This document shows, in pieces, positions 24,201 through 39,200 of a stretch of DNA of 64,000 nt (the first letter of the stretch is position 1; each line of letters starts with the position of its first letter). The notes beneath the pieces are model-generated. The model had not been told where the DNA came from and ran no database searches. It saw only the letters and a program-made list of their open reading frames with translations. A program made the translations under genes and the position numbers. Source of the stretch: Megalonaias nervosa (taxonomy: Eukaryota > Mollusca > Bivalvia > Unionida > Unionidae); NCBI GenBank assembly GCA_016617855.1, contig JAECUM010029090.1:1-64000 (forward strand). The letters are read 5' to 3'.

Positions 24201-27200
24201 CTTCACTCCCTGCATGTTGTTAGTCTGCATGAAAAATCTTCTATTCACTCTCTGGATGTTGCTAGTCAGAATGCACAAAAATTTTTTCACTAAGGTTCCA
24301 TTTACTGTTATTTATGATGCCACTCTGGAATGTACTGACCAGCTATTGATGAACAAATTTATTGATAACATGATCATTTTAAATGAAAATGAAGATTTGG
24401 TGCAATATAAAGTCATAAATTGTGATCAGAAAGAAAAAAATATTATTTTCATGTTTTAATTTAGAAATTAGGCAATATGCAGAAAATAGGGATCTACCAG
24501 TTATGTGCGTCAGATGGGGAAATATTGTAAAGAGCTTTCCCGGTAGGCCCTGGTACTGATTCATTTTTTTCCAAGCATTTTAGTCAATTACTTCCAAACA
24601 CAATTCATCCAAATGTTAAAAATAGGTTCAAGACATGACAGTTAGGTAGTCATCAGCGAAAGTGTGCAAGAGAGAAGAAGAAAAAGTTGTTCCCCATTTT
24701 AAAGGAGTACTGAAATTTAAACTGCAAACACATCTTTTCATTAAAGCTTTGCTTTATAGGTTTATGACAACAAAATACAAGCAGCAAATATTAAGTTGAA
24801 CATGACAAAATACTATGGTTGAAGAAAAAGGGTTGCATTTAATTTGTTTTCTTCTTTTTCACAATCTATAAATGATTGTATTGACCATAGGTGTAGCATT
24901 AGTCATTTCGTTTTTCTAAATTTTCACAGGATCACTATTCATTTCATAACCTATTGCAAATTCACGTTGCTACAATCTCTACATCAGGTTGTTCTTTGTT
25001 ATTATGATATATCAGGGAGGGCCATAACAAAGTTATTCATAATTTTATGACTCTATGATCTTAAACTAAAGGACAGAAAAGAGTGAAAATCATCTAGTTT
25101 TGTAAAAATTCAACAATAATAAAATAATTTATTTCCCTATAATACAAAGTAAAATTTTGTTACAAAAAACTTACAGTATTGCAAATTAAATTCCAAATAG
25201 TCCAAAAAGTTTGATCACCAGTCCTAATGAACAAGTTCTAATTAAGTTCCAGTAGTATTCCAAATAAGATCCAATGTTGAAGGTGTTGATGTGCCTCTAG
25301 TCTCAAATGGACAAATGTACCAGTGGCCTGAAGTGTGATGATGTGTTAAGTCTTTTGAGGAATCACAGTAATATAATCCAAGATGTCCTTGTCTAAATTC
25401 ACTGTAATTCCAAGTTAATGTTTTCTGTCCAAGAAAATTATTGACAAGTACTTTGTATTTCCAGTGAAGAATGATTTGAATAAATAATTCCACTGAAATC
25501 AAATACTTAATAAACAATAAGAATGATTCTGCTGTAGATGTTAAAGTAAGAATGAGTAATTTCTTTTGTAAATATGAAAAACAAAAAAGACAGAAGTTAA
25601 ACCAGGATGAGGGTCAAACGTTCATTATTGAATATTCTAAGTTGTCAACAAGACAAGGTTTGTTACTGAAATTATAATCAAGAATATGCTAAACATCAGG
25701 TACAACAGGTTTATCCTTGGGGAATACCAGTGTCCTAGACCTAAATCCAAATAAACATATTTACCTCCATTGGGAATGATCCTAATATTTAACCCACACT
25801 CATAGAGAAATATTAACTATCAGTATGTATTATTTGTTTATAAGATAAACATTATTGGTCAGGTACACAATGAACTTAATTTTGGACATGGTCATGCCCA
25901 AAATACAATTATATATAACTTATAATCATGGAGCAAAAACTAACAGATACAAATATACATACCAATAAACAATGAAGTAGAAATGTATGATAATGAATGT
26001 GGATTTTTCAAGGAAGGATGTTTTAAAAGTTATAATAATGTATGATAATAAATGTGGGGTTTTCAGAGATGGGTGATTTTAAAAAGTTTAAACAGAAGCC
26101 TCCATATTGGGCATTTAATATAATCTTTGGTGGAGTTCACAGCAAATTAATTTGTGTTGATTTTTCCTTTTATGTGTGTGTTTTATAATTGCAAACTTTC
26201 AATAGTAGGAACAAAAATATTTCATGTACTTCATACATTGCTCAAGCATGTGTACTTTAAAGTAAACAAATTCAGTAATCAAGCATATCAGTGTAAAGCA
26301 TAGACCAAAAAATCTACAGTAATCATCAATGTAAAGCATAGACCAAAAAATCTACAGTAATCATCAGATGTAAAAAAAAAATCATTCTTGAAATATATTT
26401 ATGAATTTATCATTATGACATAGGACAGAAACAAAGTAATGACAATGGACAGAAAGTTGAAATACCAGACAGACTTTATGTTGCATTGAGTCAATGAATC
26501 AGCTGGAAGGGACACAATTAAATGAGATGGGTCTTATGTACTAGTGATGTTTGAAGAGATAGTCCTAAGTGGTAGTTGCACATGTGATGTAGAAATGGAG
26601 CGCGAGTGTAATCAGTCATTAAAATCAGAAGCCACAATGGCAGCCAGCCATAGAGACTCCACCAGGAACAATCAGGGCCAGATCAAAATAAGCCCGTGGA
26701 TCTAAATGAAGTCTGGAGTATATCCAGAGACTTCCATTTCAGATTTTCATGCTATTTGAGCTGCTGTTATAATATAAACTTGCCTATGTGTATGTATGGT
26801 CTGTATTATCAGTGTTTTTTTTCTTCTTCCCTTTGGTTGTCTTGACATAGAGTCAGCAATTCATTTCTTTTTATATCTTATAAGCAGTCTTGCAAGTTTA
26901 AATTTTTTCTCATTTTATTCACTGCTGATAGAAATATTGCCAGTTCTGAATTTTAAATCCCTATTACATTCATGTAATTGTTTTATTCTTCTCTTTCCTA
27001 TCCACCCCCATAATAAAAAGGTTTGCGTTCATCAAATTTGTCCAGCTCTCTAGCCTTTTTACATGCCTGCCATAAGGAGGGATGTATCATGATGTCCATC
27101 TGTATGACACCATTGTCATTTCTGTGCAATAACACAAGTTGTTCACTATCAACAGTTATCAAACTTTGCAGATGGTTTGCACTTGGGCTGAGGAAGAACC

Positions 27201-30200
27201 CTATCATTGTTGAGGTCTGAAGCTCAAAGACCATGGCCTCTGACTGAAAGAACAAAAATGGTTTGAGTAATGACTCGAGTAGTGTACTATTTAGTTACTC
27301 GACTTTATGGATGGCTTGTAAGGAAGAACCCAGTTGATTGGGGGGGGGCAAAAGATTTGGTCAAAGGTCACTATTTCAGAGAAGAAAAATAAGTTCCAAA
27401 CAGTTAGTCAGTTTTTCCACGATTTACAGTGATTAAATTGTGTGGATATCTTGCTTTTTGACACAAGATTTTTAGGTCTAGGTTACTGACTGCAAGAAGA
27501 AAAATGGTTCAACACAATAACTCAAGTTGTCCACCATCTGAAATTACTGAATTAAGTGGATGGCTTGCATTTGTACAGAGATCTTTTGATTTTGGGGTTA
27601 AATGTACAAGGGTTAATGATACTGTGGCTTGAAAAAGAAAAATGGTTTCTGTACATTAACATTACATCTACATTATATGTGAGTGTGTGTGTGTGTGTGA
27701 TTTGGATTTTTAATGTAGCTTTAACAATTTTTTCAGTCATATTGCTACAGTGTCTGCAGTGTGGCAGTTTATAGTGATGTCTAGCACTGGGGCATCATGC
27801 CGCAGACATGTAGCATGATGTCCCACCCAGTCACATTATCTTCACAGCAGACCAACCAGTCCTAACACTAACCTCTTAATGCTGAGCGCCTAGAGAGCCA
27901 GCTGTTAGTACCATTTTTATAAGTCTTTGGTATGACTCGGCCGGGGTTCAAACCGGCAACCTCCCACATCTGATGCAAATGCTCTAACCACTAGGCCACT
28001 CGAGTGGTTATTCTACATTATATACCTGGACCAAACTTTGTGGATGGCTTGCACTTGGGATAAGGGGGCAGACTGTTGATTTTGAGGTAAAATGTCAGTG
28101 GTCAAGGTCACTGAGTGAAAGAAGAACAGAGGTATTTGCACAAATAAATTTAAGTTCCTTGACCATGTACCTTCACCAAAGTTTATGGATGACTTTTTAT
28201 GTTGAGTAAGCCTCTTGATTTTGGGGTCGAAGATAAACAGTGATGGTTACTATGACTGCAAGAAGAAAAATGGTTTGTACACAATAAAATAATTGTACAT
28301 AGCGTACCTGAATCAGACTTTGTGGATGGCTTGTACTTAGGGTAAGGAAAAAGCCTGTTTGTGTTGGGGTCAAATGGTCAGAGGTCAGGGTCACTGACTG
28401 AAAGAAGAACAGCAATTTCTGCATAGAAATTTTAGTGGTCTGCCATGTACCTTCACCAAGTTTGTGGACTAAAATACATGTACACATTTGGTAAGAAAGA
28501 AGGTTATTGATTTTGGTGTCCAATTTTAAGATCACCATGGCTGAAAGAAGAACAAATTTTTAGATAATTTTTTATCAAGACCATGTGCTGTTTGACTAAA
28601 GTTTGTGGAAGGCTTGCACTTAAGGAACAGAGGAGTCCTATTGCTGTTGGGGTCTTAGGTAAATGTTATTGTTGCTAAAAGAAAAATGGGATTTGTAGAA
28701 TTACTTCTGTCATAATTTCCTTGACCAAGCTTTGTGGATGGGCTTGAAATTAGGGTAAGAAAAACAAATTATATATGTCAGGTCTCATAAGGTCAGAGGT
28801 CATAGTCATGGTAAGTCTGATAAGAAAATAATAGTTATTCACTTTACGTTTAGTGTGGTAAGTGCCTTTAGGTAGGGCATATAAACATGGGGTATACACT
28901 GCTGTTCATTGTACTCGTGTACTACAATTATTTAACGTATTAACACAAGAAAGTATATACACAAAATGAAATTTTGAACACACATACTTTTGCTTGTATA
29001 ACAGTCCTTAGATTAAGATTGTCAGATAACATTCACATGGTTTGATGGCTTAAGATTTTGATGGAGCTTTGGACATTTATCAGCTAATACTTGGTTTTCT
29101 TTACCAATTCTGTCACTTCAGAGCTAATTTGCAAAAAATGTCTAATTTATAAATGCAAATTAAATTAATATTTTTTATATTTCTGTGCCATTACATTTAT
29201 GATCTGAGTATGGTTTTACACTTTGTGTACAAGGATTGATAGAGAATTGAATAGCCACCAGAACAGTCAGATTTTCCTTTTGCCTTCTTGCCGTCACATT
29301 AGAGCCTTGCTGTCACATTAAAGCCTTCTTGCAGTCACATTAAAGTCTTCTTGCCATCACATTAAAGTCTTCTTGCCATCACATTAAAGCCTTCTTGCTA
29401 TCACATTAAGGCCTTCTTGCCATAACATTAAAGCCTTCTTACTGTCACATTAAAACCTTCTTCCTATGACATTAAAGCCTTCTTGCTATTGCATTAAAGC
29501 CTTCTTGCTATCACATTAAGGCCTTCTTGCCATAACATTAAAGCCTTCTTACTGTCACATTAAAACCTTCTTCCTATGACATTAAAGCCTTCTTGCTATT
29601 GCATTAAAGCCTTCTTGCTATCACATTAAAGCCTTCTTGCTATCACATTAAAGTCTTCTTGCCATCACTCTAAAGCCTTCTTGCTATCACATTAAAGCCT
29701 TCTTGCCATCACACTAAAGCTTTCTTGCAATTACATTAAAGTCTTATTGCTCTCACATTAAAGCCTTCTTGCTATCACATTAAAGCCTTCTTGCCATCAC
29801 ATTAAAGCCTTCTTGCTATCACATTAATGCCTTCTTGCTATTGCATTAAAGCCTTCTTGCCATCATGTTAAAGCCTTCTTGCAGTTGCATTAAAACCTTG
29901 CTATAACATTTATGCCTTCTTGCCATCAAATTAAAGCCTTCTTGCTATAACATTAATGCCTTCTTGCTATCACATTAAAGCCTTAATGCCATTATATTAA
30001 AGCCTTTTTGCTATCACATTAATGCCTTCTTGCCATCACATTAAAGTCTTCTTGCCATCACATTAAAAACTTCTTGCAGTCACATTTCAACCTTCTTGCC
30101 ATCACATTAAAGCCTTCTTGCTATAACATTAATGCCTTCTTGCTATAACATCAAAGCCTTCTTGCTGTCACATCAAATCCTTCTTGCTGTCACATTAAAG

Positions 30201-33200
30201 CCTTCTGGCTATCATATTAAAGCCTTCTGGCTATCATATTAAAGCCTTCTTGCTATAACACTAATGTCTTCTTGCTATTACATTATAGCTTTCTTGCTAT
30301 CACATTAAAAACTTATTGCTATCACATTAAAGCCTTTATGCTATCATATTAAAGCCTTCTTGCTATCACACAACTTTGAAAATGCTGCCATGCTTCTTTC
30401 CCAAGCTGTACTATTATTAAAAAATCATTACATGCCCAGGCGTGTATTACAGCTTTTATGTAAATTCTCCAGAACAAGTTCACATTTATAAAGAAGACTT
30501 AGATTATGTATCCAGATCATTATGTCTTGACCAACACACCATATGTAATGATAATACTTTTCCATCTGCATAGACTGAGATCTGAAATTGCATTATGCAA
30601 CAGCAGTTCTGGATCTGTAAAGTGCAGTTGGACTCAGCTTGTGAGCATATATGGCATTTGTAATTATATTTGCCTATTTCAGAATCGGAATGCATAATAT
30701 GTCAATTACTGTCTCATTTACACTATTTATGAACTGATATAAAAAGACTTTTACTGTTTATGTGTAATACTATAGAATTATATATTTTGCAGCCAGCTGT
30801 TCAGATAGTCAGATACACAGAGTCACAGAGAAATTTAGATGAATTTGGTTTCTTCTGTAGTGCTGAATGGAAACCTGATTCATCAGCAATTGCTGTTGTG
30901 GTAAGCTTTACTTAAAAAACAGGATTTATTCAATTTTCATTGTTGTCACCAGACCAGTATGCAAGGTAAGGTACTACATAACTTCAAGTCAGAGAGTACT
31001 GTATTAGTAAATTATAAAAGACTCCATTTGAAAGAATATCATAATTTGATGAGCATTGTGATTCAGAACTTGATTTAAATTGATGATCTGGAGAAAAGAG
31101 GAAATTCACAGAAAGTATCCTGAATTGATATCTGGTAATAGAATCAGCACATTTCTCTTTTAAAAAAATTAAATAAATTTTAATGAGTTAAAGCATTAGT
31201 TATAATGGTGTTATTAATAAAGTAATTGTAATAAAAATGAAGGAGATAAGCAAATACCAGGGATTTATTTAATGTGGAATTTAAAGGTGAAGGTTTGCAG
31301 AGACTTGGAGAAGAAATATATTATATGCAATAAGTTTTGTTCTAACCCATATGCCATAAACAAATGTTATGGTTGGCTTGCACATAGGATAAGGAAGAAA
31401 CTGAAATTTTGGAGTCAGAAGGTCCTGGGTCAAGTTCACAGTGACCTAAGTTAGTAAAAGATGGTTTCTGCATCCCAAATTTTTGTGCTTCTTTAGCACA
31501 TGGGAATGAAAGATCAAAGTTCAAAGGTTACTGTGCTTCATATTAGGAAGATTAGTTCCTTCACAATAAATTTAGTTTTCTTCATTCCTTGTCTAAACTT
31601 TATGAATGGTTTGTGCTTTTAGCAGGAAAGAAATATGTTGATTTGGGGTCAGAAGGTCAGTAAAAAAAATTTCAACAAAATAATGTTAATTTCATGCCAC
31701 TTAATGGGACCAGACTTTTTGAGGATGGCTTGTTGTTATGGAGGAAGAAATGCACTATAGATCTTGAACTTAATGGCCAAAATGGCAAGGTCATGGTCAG
31801 TACCATTTTCTTAAACCAAAGTTCATAATTGGCTTCTCTTTGGGACAGAACATAATGCTTTTAAGGTTAAAAATGGTATTATGTACAGCGTGTTAAGTTC
31901 TAGCCATATGCTGCAAGTTGTATGATTTGCTTGTACTGGGTCTAAGGAAAAAACTTATTTTTGGTCATGGTCCTGATAATCTTCAAATTTAGTTGCTTTG
32001 ACAGTTTAGATTACTTTTAAGTGACAGTAGGTTAGAACAAGGGTTGGCAACCTATGGCACACATGCCACAAGGTGACACATCAAGAGGTTTTGTGTGGCA
32101 CATGAAAGGCAGCCAAAAATCTCAATTTTAACAGTGTTACTCTCTTACTGGTGACACATGCTCGTTCATTTTGTAATTAATCCGGAAAAAAGTGGCATGC
32201 TAAGTCAAATAGGTTGCCAACCCCTGGGTTAGAAATTTAATATAATTAAAATAAAATTGCATCAGAATTCGAACTTCTCAAGATGTTGAAGTGAAATATT
32301 TTGAAGAGGAGATATCTTCGGTTGGTCTTATTAATATTCTTGAGTTTTAATGATGAGTTATTTATAGGAAGATAACTGTTAATTTGAACGTATTTGATTG
32401 ACAGTAAAAGCAATAGAAAGTGGACTTAACTCCTAGTAAAATGAAAATTTAAATTATCTTAACTTTCAATTCCTCATCTGTAATATCATCAAAATTAAGA
32501 AAGGTATTAAGTTTGTAAAGTGTTATCTCCACTTGAAAATATTTAAATGCTGATTACTGTAAATGACATGACAGATTTAATCACATTTTCTGAGTGGTTT
32601 GTAATAAAACATTAAGATGTCATCTTTATATTTATTATATTTTTTTCTAATCTTTGGTGTCACTTTAAGTTTTATGGATTAGATTCTAAAGCTAGTAAGT
32701 AAAATGGATTCTTCCTTTTTTTCAGACTTCAAAATGCTGCATTATTTTCTTTCTGGTAGAACTTGATGTGTCAGTTCCAAATCATCAATGCTTGTATGTT
32801 ACACAAGAAGGAAGGTATGATAAAAATAAAATGTTTTTACAGACAATTATTCATCAAAAAATGTCAGTTACAGTGAAATACATCAACATATCAAAATCTA
32901 TCTTTCAGCACCATATAGATGGTTTCCATTTCTGTCAAGGAGTTATCTTTTCATGGTTGGTATTTTGTTAATGTGACCTAGTAAATATATATGAACTCTG
33001 TTAATTTTTAGCTGGTAATAGATATGATAAATTCAAACGCTACATGATTCTCTTTTATATAAATGAACAATTTTATATGAATTCTCTGTTAACTATTTCA
33101 TTACAGTCAGTTAAACTTGTAAAAGTGCACTTAACTTGTAAAAGTGCACAGTCTAGTAAAAATACCAACTATGGGGAGGCAATATCTTGCCGGAAGGGGA

Positions 33201-36200
33201 GGTTACTTATCTGATCACTTTTGTGAGCCTCTTGACCTGGAGGGTTTTCATCCTGAGATGAGGAGTGTCTCCCATCACTTATTGAAAGCTCCTTCATACT
33301 CAAAATTATTATAAAAAAAATTCTGGAACATTTTTTCCAGGGTTTATTTTACACCTTGCTTCCAGTGTGGTATATTTCTAGTAAATGCTTCCTGTTATCA
33401 CCTGATTGTCACCATGACACTAGTTGCAAATTCAACAGACCTAAAATTAATCATTGGATTTACACTCTGTGTGATCAGTAATAATTCATGAAGGGGTAAA
33501 GATGTCAATAGATTATAGTTGTATCAGACATTACTAAAGAGTTCAGGTGGCATAAAACTGGGGAGTTTGTTATCAATATTTAACATTTGTCAGTATCTGA
33601 GCATGCATGATCTCCCAATGCTAAAATACCAAAGTCAAAATAACCAAAATAGAAAACAAAATTTGACAATAAAAGGTAACAACAATTTCAGTTTTTGGAA
33701 TCAGGTTCAAAGGGACATGAATATACATTCAGACATTCCTGTAAAGCCCATTTTAAGAGGAACTTCCCAAGCTCAACCCAGATAGCACCAATCTTGAGCA
33801 GTTCTGGTGGCAGTCAGCAACCAGAATCTACCCATAGTTAGGAAACAAACTTTTTGGTGGTCTCAGTTGAATTGTATTAACATTGCCACAGCCCAGTGCA
33901 GTCACTGAAAGAACATTAACATTGCCATTGCCATTGCCACAGCCCAGTGCAGTCACTGAAAGAACATCTTCCATTCTGAGTTAAATTCAGGCTGATTCCC
34001 GAGGAAACCTGGATCCAGTAGCAATACATCATCTCCTTAGTGTTAAGATCAACATTGCTACCAATATTATCCAGACCAGGATCTCCTAAGAGATGGTAAA
34101 CATGTTTGTGGTGGATGTAAGGATAGTATGAATGGCAACAAGTTTTACTCAGCTGCTTGTGATTTATCTACTCTTCTGATCAAGGTTTGGTTTTGTGGGG
34201 TTTAATGCCATTTTTTTAGCACTTGGTAGACAATTCTTGGCAGCCAGTATATTTACTGGAGGAAGAACCCAGGAATAACATCAACCCATGGGAGGCTAAT
34301 GGCAAGCTTTCTCATATACCCACATTGGTCAAGTCAAGACTCGAACTCACATAGACAGAGGTGAGATGTGTGAGTGATGTGTAAAGGTACTCAGCCATCT
34401 GGGGCCCCCTTAACAAAGCATGTGTGCATACATTATTCAGCTGCCTGTGTTTGGTTGATTTGGTTTGCCACTTTGAATACTGCAGTAATGAACCATATTT
34501 TGTTCCTGTATGTCTCTTTCAGATTTGTAACCAATTAGTTGGTTGGATTAATGCCAGAAAATGGAAGGGTATTGCCACTATATAAAATCCCTTCCACTTT
34601 CCGTTTTTTTCAGTGTGTAAAACATTTAATTGGTTTTGGTTGTTGCTGTAAAGCAAAAGACAGATTACCATCCAACAAATAGACCAGTTATAACCAAAAT
34701 GATGCACTTAACCAGCTTGTAAAAAATTCAAAGTATAATAAATTGCATGTTGAAATAATTTGTGTTAAGTCAAAAACCAAAGCCAAAATGGAGTGATAAT
34801 GATCTGCTTCGATCTTTATTCAGCATTTTGATAGAAATTAGTTTTTAATGAATATGAAGGATATGTGAATGTATTACAGTTATGTGATTAATATATCAAT
34901 AAATATTAATATTGAGCATTCATGCCCTTTTATATGGATTTCAGCATGTAGTAGGAAAGTGAAAAATAAAAATGACTGGCAAATTTTGACCATATGAAAC
35001 AATTGCAGTTAATAAAGTAATAATATAGTCAGTATGCAGTCTGGAAGGAGATATGGTAAAAATTTAACTTTGATCATAATGTTCTTTTTCTTCAGAATAA
35101 ACAAGGATATACAGTATATATTTGCTTATAAGTCAGGCCCAGCTGCAAACAACATAGACCCTGATCTGCCATTGTATGATACACCTTCAGATCAGTGTCT
35201 ATATGTTCTACTGATTCCACATTACAAACTGCAAAGACCCATATTTGCCAGCATAATATGCATTTTTATAAGTGTGTGTAAATGGTAGGTGATGCTAAGC
35301 ATGATATGCACAATTTGAAATCTCATTTAATTTCATGGCATGTGGAATATAAAGTCTTGAATTACCTTTTTTTTAATTTTTGTGTTCAAGAAATATGAAA
35401 ATATACACACATCTGTTGCAAAATAAAAGCAAAAACACTAGTACATAACAGTTCATTGACTTGATAACTGCACAAGAGCTGGTTCCTGCAGGTTAACATG
35501 TTGTAATCTTGATAATTACATCGTCAATTGTTTTGGTCTTTGTAAATGTTGGGACACCAAAAAGGTCATATTATTTATGTGTATACAAGTCTTTGGATGT
35601 ATAAAATTATTTTTTTCCTGTCTTGTCCCAAGACGTACACTTATTAATACTAAATATGATAATATTAGAAGGAGAAAACAGTTTGGTTGCATCAGTGTTC
35701 TGCATTATTATTTAGGAACATATAGCAAAAATCAGTATTCCACTTAAGTATTTAGGAACATAGAGCGAAAGTCAGTATTCCACATAAGTATTTAGGAACA
35801 TAACTTGAAAGCCATTCAAAATTTACATTTGTTCCAAAATTGTATGCATCTTGTATGCAGCCATTTTGTTGCATCTTGGCCACATGTTTACGCCTGTCCT
35901 TTCCAAAAATAGTGCTGGAATATTGTTGCACAGTCTATATTTACGTATATACATGTACATATAGTATGGTTTTATGTATGCATGTGTGTTATTTACTTGA
36001 ACAGCTCCATATTAGTTAAAGCTACACACATAAAACTTTGGGCCAATCATAGTCCTATGGGTGTTTTTAATTTTAATGCATAAATTTGAATAACATTGAA
36101 ACATCTCAAGAAGACTAATTTTGTCATCTGTTTTGATTCCCTCTCCACACTGAAAGCCTTGCAAAACCTTCAATTTGACAACCCAATAATATCTGCAATC

Positions 36201-39200
36201 TAACAAAAACATTATTTACTATGTGGAGAAAGTATTCAGTACTGTTGGCTACCTTGTCACTTAGGTGATAGGGTAATAAAGGAGCCAAAAATACCTTGCA
36301 GTTATCCATTGCATGATGGAAGATTTCATTTACAAACTTCAAATATTATATAAACTGGCATATTATGTATACTTGGCAAAATTTGTGGAATGAATGCAAA
36401 CAAGCTTCATAACTTAAATGCATAATTTAAGCATCATTCCTTGTATAGAACAAGTCACAGAGATGATGTGGTAGTGTGCGTGTCACATATAGGACATACA
36501 TACTAGACTACGCATACCTCCTGAAGGGTGAATCTCAGCCAGGGTGTATAACATGCTAGTGTCCACATTCAGTGGAACTTATTTTTGTTGAGTCTATTGA
36601 CCTAATACCCTCTGAGACAGATTTTTTTAAAGCGAACTCGGTTAAGGAATTTTATGATGATCTACCACCAAGGAAATCTTGGACTTTATGATGGTAATAA
36701 AGTTTACATAAGAAATGTTGACCTTTATTTTATGATTTTATTATTTTTTGACCTTTATGATTTTACATTACACTTTAAATAATATTAAATTCTTTACCTT
36801 TTATTTTATAGCATTTCATGATAGCATTTATTTGAAAGTTCATCTCCTTGACGTTTTTTTTGCAGTTTTTTTATATTTACAATGTTACTTTTAGTCGGCA
36901 CCACTTAGTCATTATTGTGCTGATGTTGTTAAACACGTATACATTTTCTTTATTATCAGTTTTCATATTTTGTGAGAGAAAAAATACTTTTTAGTGGTCA
37001 TTATAGGGAAAAAAGTCCTATTGCTTCTGGAGAGAGAGATCATTGTTTATCAGGTCGTTAAATTAATGGCCTGTAGCAACCACAAAATCCACCACAAAAA
37101 CACCCCAGATATTCCAAAAACAAAATAGTGATTTCACAGTATGTGTTTTCAAAATATATCTTTCATTGTGTTCTTGATGCTTTAAGAAGTGCTATGCATT
37201 AAATAAAATTAGCTTTCAGTTTCAACATTAATTTTAGGAATCAGTCCTTCAGAAGGGAGACTAATGGAACTGGAGATGGGGATAGCATCCCAGCCATCAA
37301 ACTCACGAGAAAATGTGAAATTCAGCTTGAGTCTAGTATAACAAGGTAAACATTTTGTTTTGAAGTGAAGGTTGCAGACATACATGAAGCAAAAAACCAA
37401 ATGGCTGTTAGGCCAAGTGAACTTACAGTATAGCTTTGTGCTCATCACATGTCATACATCTGCAAAGAATTACTGTTTTAAACTTTTTCTCAATCACTGT
37501 AAAAAACATTTTTGACCAAATTTGGCAGGGACCATCCTAAAACGAAGGCTTCCCTATCTCTACAAATGATGCGACTTCACCATCAAATATGGCTGCCATT
37601 ACTGCAAATAAAAAAAAGTTTACATGACTTAAAATATTCTACAGAACTCAATTGAATTTGATGATACGCATCCTGGCAGGAAGACCTTTGAAGTTAATAA
37701 AAATGAGGAATTCCTCCAACAGAGATGACCACCATTAGTATACACTGCATATCCCAAAGTAAAAGGCCAGATTCAACCAAATTTGGCACCAGGCATCCTG
37801 GCATAAATGCCTGTTTCAAATCGCCATTATGATAAGTATATATAAATTACTTTTTCTCCGAAACTTGCTGGATGGAATTTAATCATATTTTATTGAAAGC
37901 ATCATGGCATGGCCAGCACTTTTTTTTTTTTTTGGTTTTATTAATTAAACCCAGAAAATGCACAAGAGATTGAGAGATTATCTCTTGACCAGGTGTATTC
38001 ATTTGATCTATTGAGAGATTATCTTTTGACCAGGTGTATTCATTCAGTTTACCAGTAGATATATTACACTACATTTGAATAGAAAGAGAAAGTGTGTAAA
38101 CTTTGTTGAAAGAGAAATATATGTTCATGGATGAGTACCATTTTGTATGTATCTCCTCTTCCAGTGTCATTTGGAGAAAAAACATCAAGGAAATATGTTC
38201 CATTAAAAAAGATTTTAAAAATACACAGGTTTGATGTTTTATCCATAATGTAGAAGATATCTCCAATTATCAGGAAAATGATTATCTACTTTTAAAGCCC
38301 AAGTCAGTCAGTTTTTAAGACTCATAATGATGTTTTATGTTAAACTATTGTACTTGTATCCATTATTCAGTATTTTATTCTTCAGTTGTCTGTGCATAAG
38401 AGATGAGTTGGCTGTATCTACAGAATATCGTATGCTTTTACGGATACGATGGAATGGCACACTAAATGAGAAATCCTCATTTCACCTACAGGATATATCT
38501 ATTGCTGCAGACTTCCAGCAGTCAAGAGGTATGTACCAAGCACTTGCAAGGGATTCAGAATTTTGGATTTGAGTAATTGAATTGCTAGGCCTGACTTGGA
38601 CCAGAGTTCACAACAAATTTATGATCCATAAAAACATGAAACACTGCTTATATGTAAGAAACAACCTCTTCCCCCACATTTAAAAATGTAAAAGCAATTT
38701 AGTAAGAAACTAAGAAGCTTACATTGTGATATATATTTTTATGAATTCCCTTTTATTCTAACCACATGCTTGTAGCTGACTTATTTCAAGCTGCATGCTT
38801 GTGGCTGACTTATTTGAACAGTACATTTTGGCTGACATTCGAACTGCATGCTTGTAACTGACTTATTCAAACAGCATGCTTGTAGCTGACTTATTCTAAC
38901 AGCATGATTGTAGCTGACTTATTCAAACAGCATGCTTGTCGCTGACTTATTCAAACAGCATGCTTGTAGCTGACTTATTCAAACGGCATGCTTGTTGATG
39001 ACTTATTCAAACAGCATGCTTGTAGCAGACTTACTCAAACCGCATGCCTGTAGCTGACTTATTCAAGTTGCATGCTTGTGGCTGACTTATTTGAACATTA
39101 TGTTTGTAGCTGACTTATGGGAACAGTATGTTTTGGCTGACTTATTCAAACTGCTTGCTTGTAACTGACTTATTGAAACCGCATGCTCGTAGCTGACTTA

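Noticed and set aside
27681..28007. A tRNA gene on the minus strand
   Set aside because: A and B boxes are present, but a complete cloverleaf could not be drawn and the sequence continues into a SINE body with a CA tail.
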